The notes under the pieces were generated by a model. It saw only the letters and a program-made list of their open reading frames with translations. It made no database searches and was not told the origin of the DNA. The position numbers and the translations under genes are program-made. A stretch of DNA of 6,561 nucleotides from positions 1-6,561 of the forward strand of contig UQCY01000104.1 of the NCBI GenBank assembly GCA_900539645.1, written 5' to 3'. Source of the stretch: an uncultured Clostridium sp. (GTDB lineage Bacteria > Bacillota > Clostridia > Peptostreptococcales > Peptostreptococcaceae). Positions 5,144 to 6,561 of the stretch are shown here, one piece after another (the first letter of the stretch is position 1; each line of letters begins with the position of its first letter).

Positions 5144-6561
5144 TTACATTTTGAAGGTTTAAGAAAAAAGATTATCAAAAACTATTTTGTAATAATAATA
5201 GTAGTAGTGACACTTTTTGAAGGTCTGTTTATGTTCTATGTGCAGAACTACTATTACAACTCAGTAAGACAGACATTAGAGTCTAGGGTAGAGTATATAA
5301 ATGGTTCATATAATACGGTATCTATGGAATCCGTAAGTTTTGAAGATAAGGTAAATAGTATTTACGAAAAGCAAATGAATGATAAAAATACTAAATACGG
5401 AATTTCTATAATAGATAAAAATAGAAATATGATATTAGACCAGTATGGCTTTAAAACTCACGAAAAAGTAAACTTTATCGACGTGAATAGAGCTTTGAGA
5501 AATGGTAAAAATTTAGTTCCATATACATATAAAATAGCATCAACTGACGAACATGTAATGAGTATTGCGGTTCCATTAAAAGTTAATAATGTTGTAGAAG
5601 GTGCTGTTAGGTATACAGTTTCTCTAGATGCAATAGATAGAGAGATAATAAAGCTTATGGCATGGTTGATTATGATAGGGGTTGTAATACTTATAATCGC
5701 TATAGGAATCAGTTTGAAATTTGCCGAAAGTTTAATAACACCTCTTACAGAGCTTAAAAAATTTGCAAGTGAATTATCTTGTGGAAATTACAATGTTAAG
5801 CTAAAAAACAACAAGATTGTAGATGACGAAATAGGTGAGCTTGCAGAAACATTTGAAAAAATGGCAATAGAAATCGACAAGAATGAAAAATTAAAGAACG
5901 AGTTTATATCTTCAATATCTCATGAGCTTAGAACACCGCTTACATCTATAAAAGGATGGAGTGAAACTCTTGGATACGAGGGAATTAACAAAGAAGAGCT
6001 AGATATGGGGCTTGGAATAATTCAGGATGAAACAGAAAGACTTATCAAGCTCGTTGAAGAATTATTAGACTTCTCTAGACTTTCATCACAGAGAATAAAA
6101 CTAGTGATAGATTCTGTAGATGTTGAAGGACTGGTTGTAGGGGTTATCAATCAGCTAAAAGTAAAAGCAGCTGAAAAGGATATTAGACTATTATTCGAGT
6201 TTGAATGTGGTGAGGTTAAAAACATACAGGGCGATAAAAATAGATTAAGACAGGTTCTTATTAACCTAGTTCAGAATTCACTTAAATTCACAGATGTTGG
6301 AGGATTTATAAAAATAACAGTAAATCAGGATAGTGAGTATACTACAATATCAGTTACTGACAATGGATCAGGAATAGACAAAGAAAATCTTAAAAGAGTA
6401 TTTGATAAATTCTTCCAGGAAGACTACAATAAATCTGGTAGTGGATTAGGTCTTGCTATAAGTAACGAGATAGTAAAACTACACAACGGTGAAATGAGCA
6501 TAGAAAGTAAGAAAAATGTCGGTACTTCTATAACATTTACCCTTAAAAATAAATTAATAAA
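5141..6561 (+). CDS. Membrane sensor histidine kinase (PhoR/ResE type), 3' end outside window
   Basis: The frame runs from ATG to the window end: 473 codons plus two bases, without a stop. Domains in order: a transmembrane helix at about 14-33, an extracellular sensor region of roughly 135 residues (34-170), a second transmembrane helix at about 172-194, HAMP at about 195-247, and a HisKA domain with ISHELRTPLTS, where His261 is the phosphorylated residue. The catalytic ATPase domain has an N box NLVQNSLKF (375-383), G1 box DNGSGID (407-413), F box FDKFFQED (421-428) and G2 box GSGLGLAI (433-440). The last visible part (NVGTSITFTLKN) is the usual end of such kinases, so only a few residues are probably missing. 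All catalytic boxes are present. It probably autophosphorylates in response to an extracytoplasmic signal and passes the phosphate to Asp54 of the regulator immediately upstream. The sensor region was not recognised as a named domain; it may be a small Cache/PAS-like fold. Confidence 0.94.
   Translation, partial: MLHFEGLRKKIIKNYFVIIIVVVTLFEGLFMFYVQNYYYNSVRQTLESRVEYINGSYNTVSMESVSFEDKVNSIYEKQMNDKNTKYGISIIDKNRNMILDQYGFKTHEKVNFIDVNRALRNGKNLVPYTYKIASTDEHVMSIAVPLKVNNVVEGAVRYTVSLDAIDREIIKLMAWLIMIGVVILIIAIGISLKFAESLITPLTELKKFASELSCGNYNVKLKNNKIVDDEIGELAETFEKMAIEIDKNEKLKNEFISSISHELRTPLTSIKGWSETLGYEGINKEELDMGLGIIQDETERLIKLVEELLDFSRLSSQRIKLVIDSVDVEGLVVGVINQLKVKAAEKDIRLLFEFECGEVKNIQGDKNRLRQVLINLVQNSLKFTDVGGFIKITVNQDSEYTTISVTDNGSGIDKENLKRVFDKFFQEDYNKSGSGLGLAISNEIVKLHNGEMSIESKKNVGTSITFTLKNKLI

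Noticed and set aside
1..6561. CRISPR array, tRNA or rRNA gene, insertion sequence or phage attachment site
   Set aside because: I saw no regularly spaced repeats, cloverleaf or T-loop signature, rRNA-like sequence or transposase motif on either strand.

Overview
The window is AT-rich DNA with heavy ATA, AGA and TTA codon use. Its gene families (class III fructose-bisphosphatase, a single-subunit THUMP-type rRNA methyltransferase, a lipoprotein and an OmpR/PhoR-type two-component pair) fit a low-GC Gram-positive anaerobe of the Clostridia. Peptostreptococcaceae is my best guess from general protein style, but the sequence alone cannot fix the genus.

Layout. The left edge (1-342, +) holds the last 113 residues of the class III fructose-1,6-bisphosphatase Fbp. 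A 491-base stretch without an intact gene follows (343-833). It contains a short open stretch that looks like the C-terminal remnant of a membrane protein (353-505), a perfect 12-bp inverted repeat made only of A and T (509-535), a possible promoter (608-635), and a large hairpin-forming element (657-813). That element has two arms of about 35 nt and an apical GC-rich helix, separated by a nearly symmetric internal loop. It lies between two convergent genes and ends in a U-tract on both strands. It could be a bidirectional terminator, a structured non-coding RNA or a MITE-like repeat. A TIM-barrel protein of unknown function follows on the minus strand (834-1553).

A divergent intergenic region (1554-1811) leads into a four-gene run on the plus strand: an RlmL/YpsC-type THUMP rRNA methyltransferase, a lipoprotein with four Asp-rich loops, an OmpR-family response regulator and a membrane sensor histidine kinase cut by the window end. 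Gaps are 11, 24 and 0 bases, so these genes are probably co-transcribed. The lipoprotein, regulator and kinase are a plausible functional unit: an extracellular lipid-anchored protein next to a sensor kinase that phosphorylates the adjacent regulator. The signal and target genes cannot be read from this sequence.

Most of the window is ordinary core-type clostridial sequence. The item most worth a second look is the structured element at 657-813, followed by the lipoprotein and its link to the two-component system.
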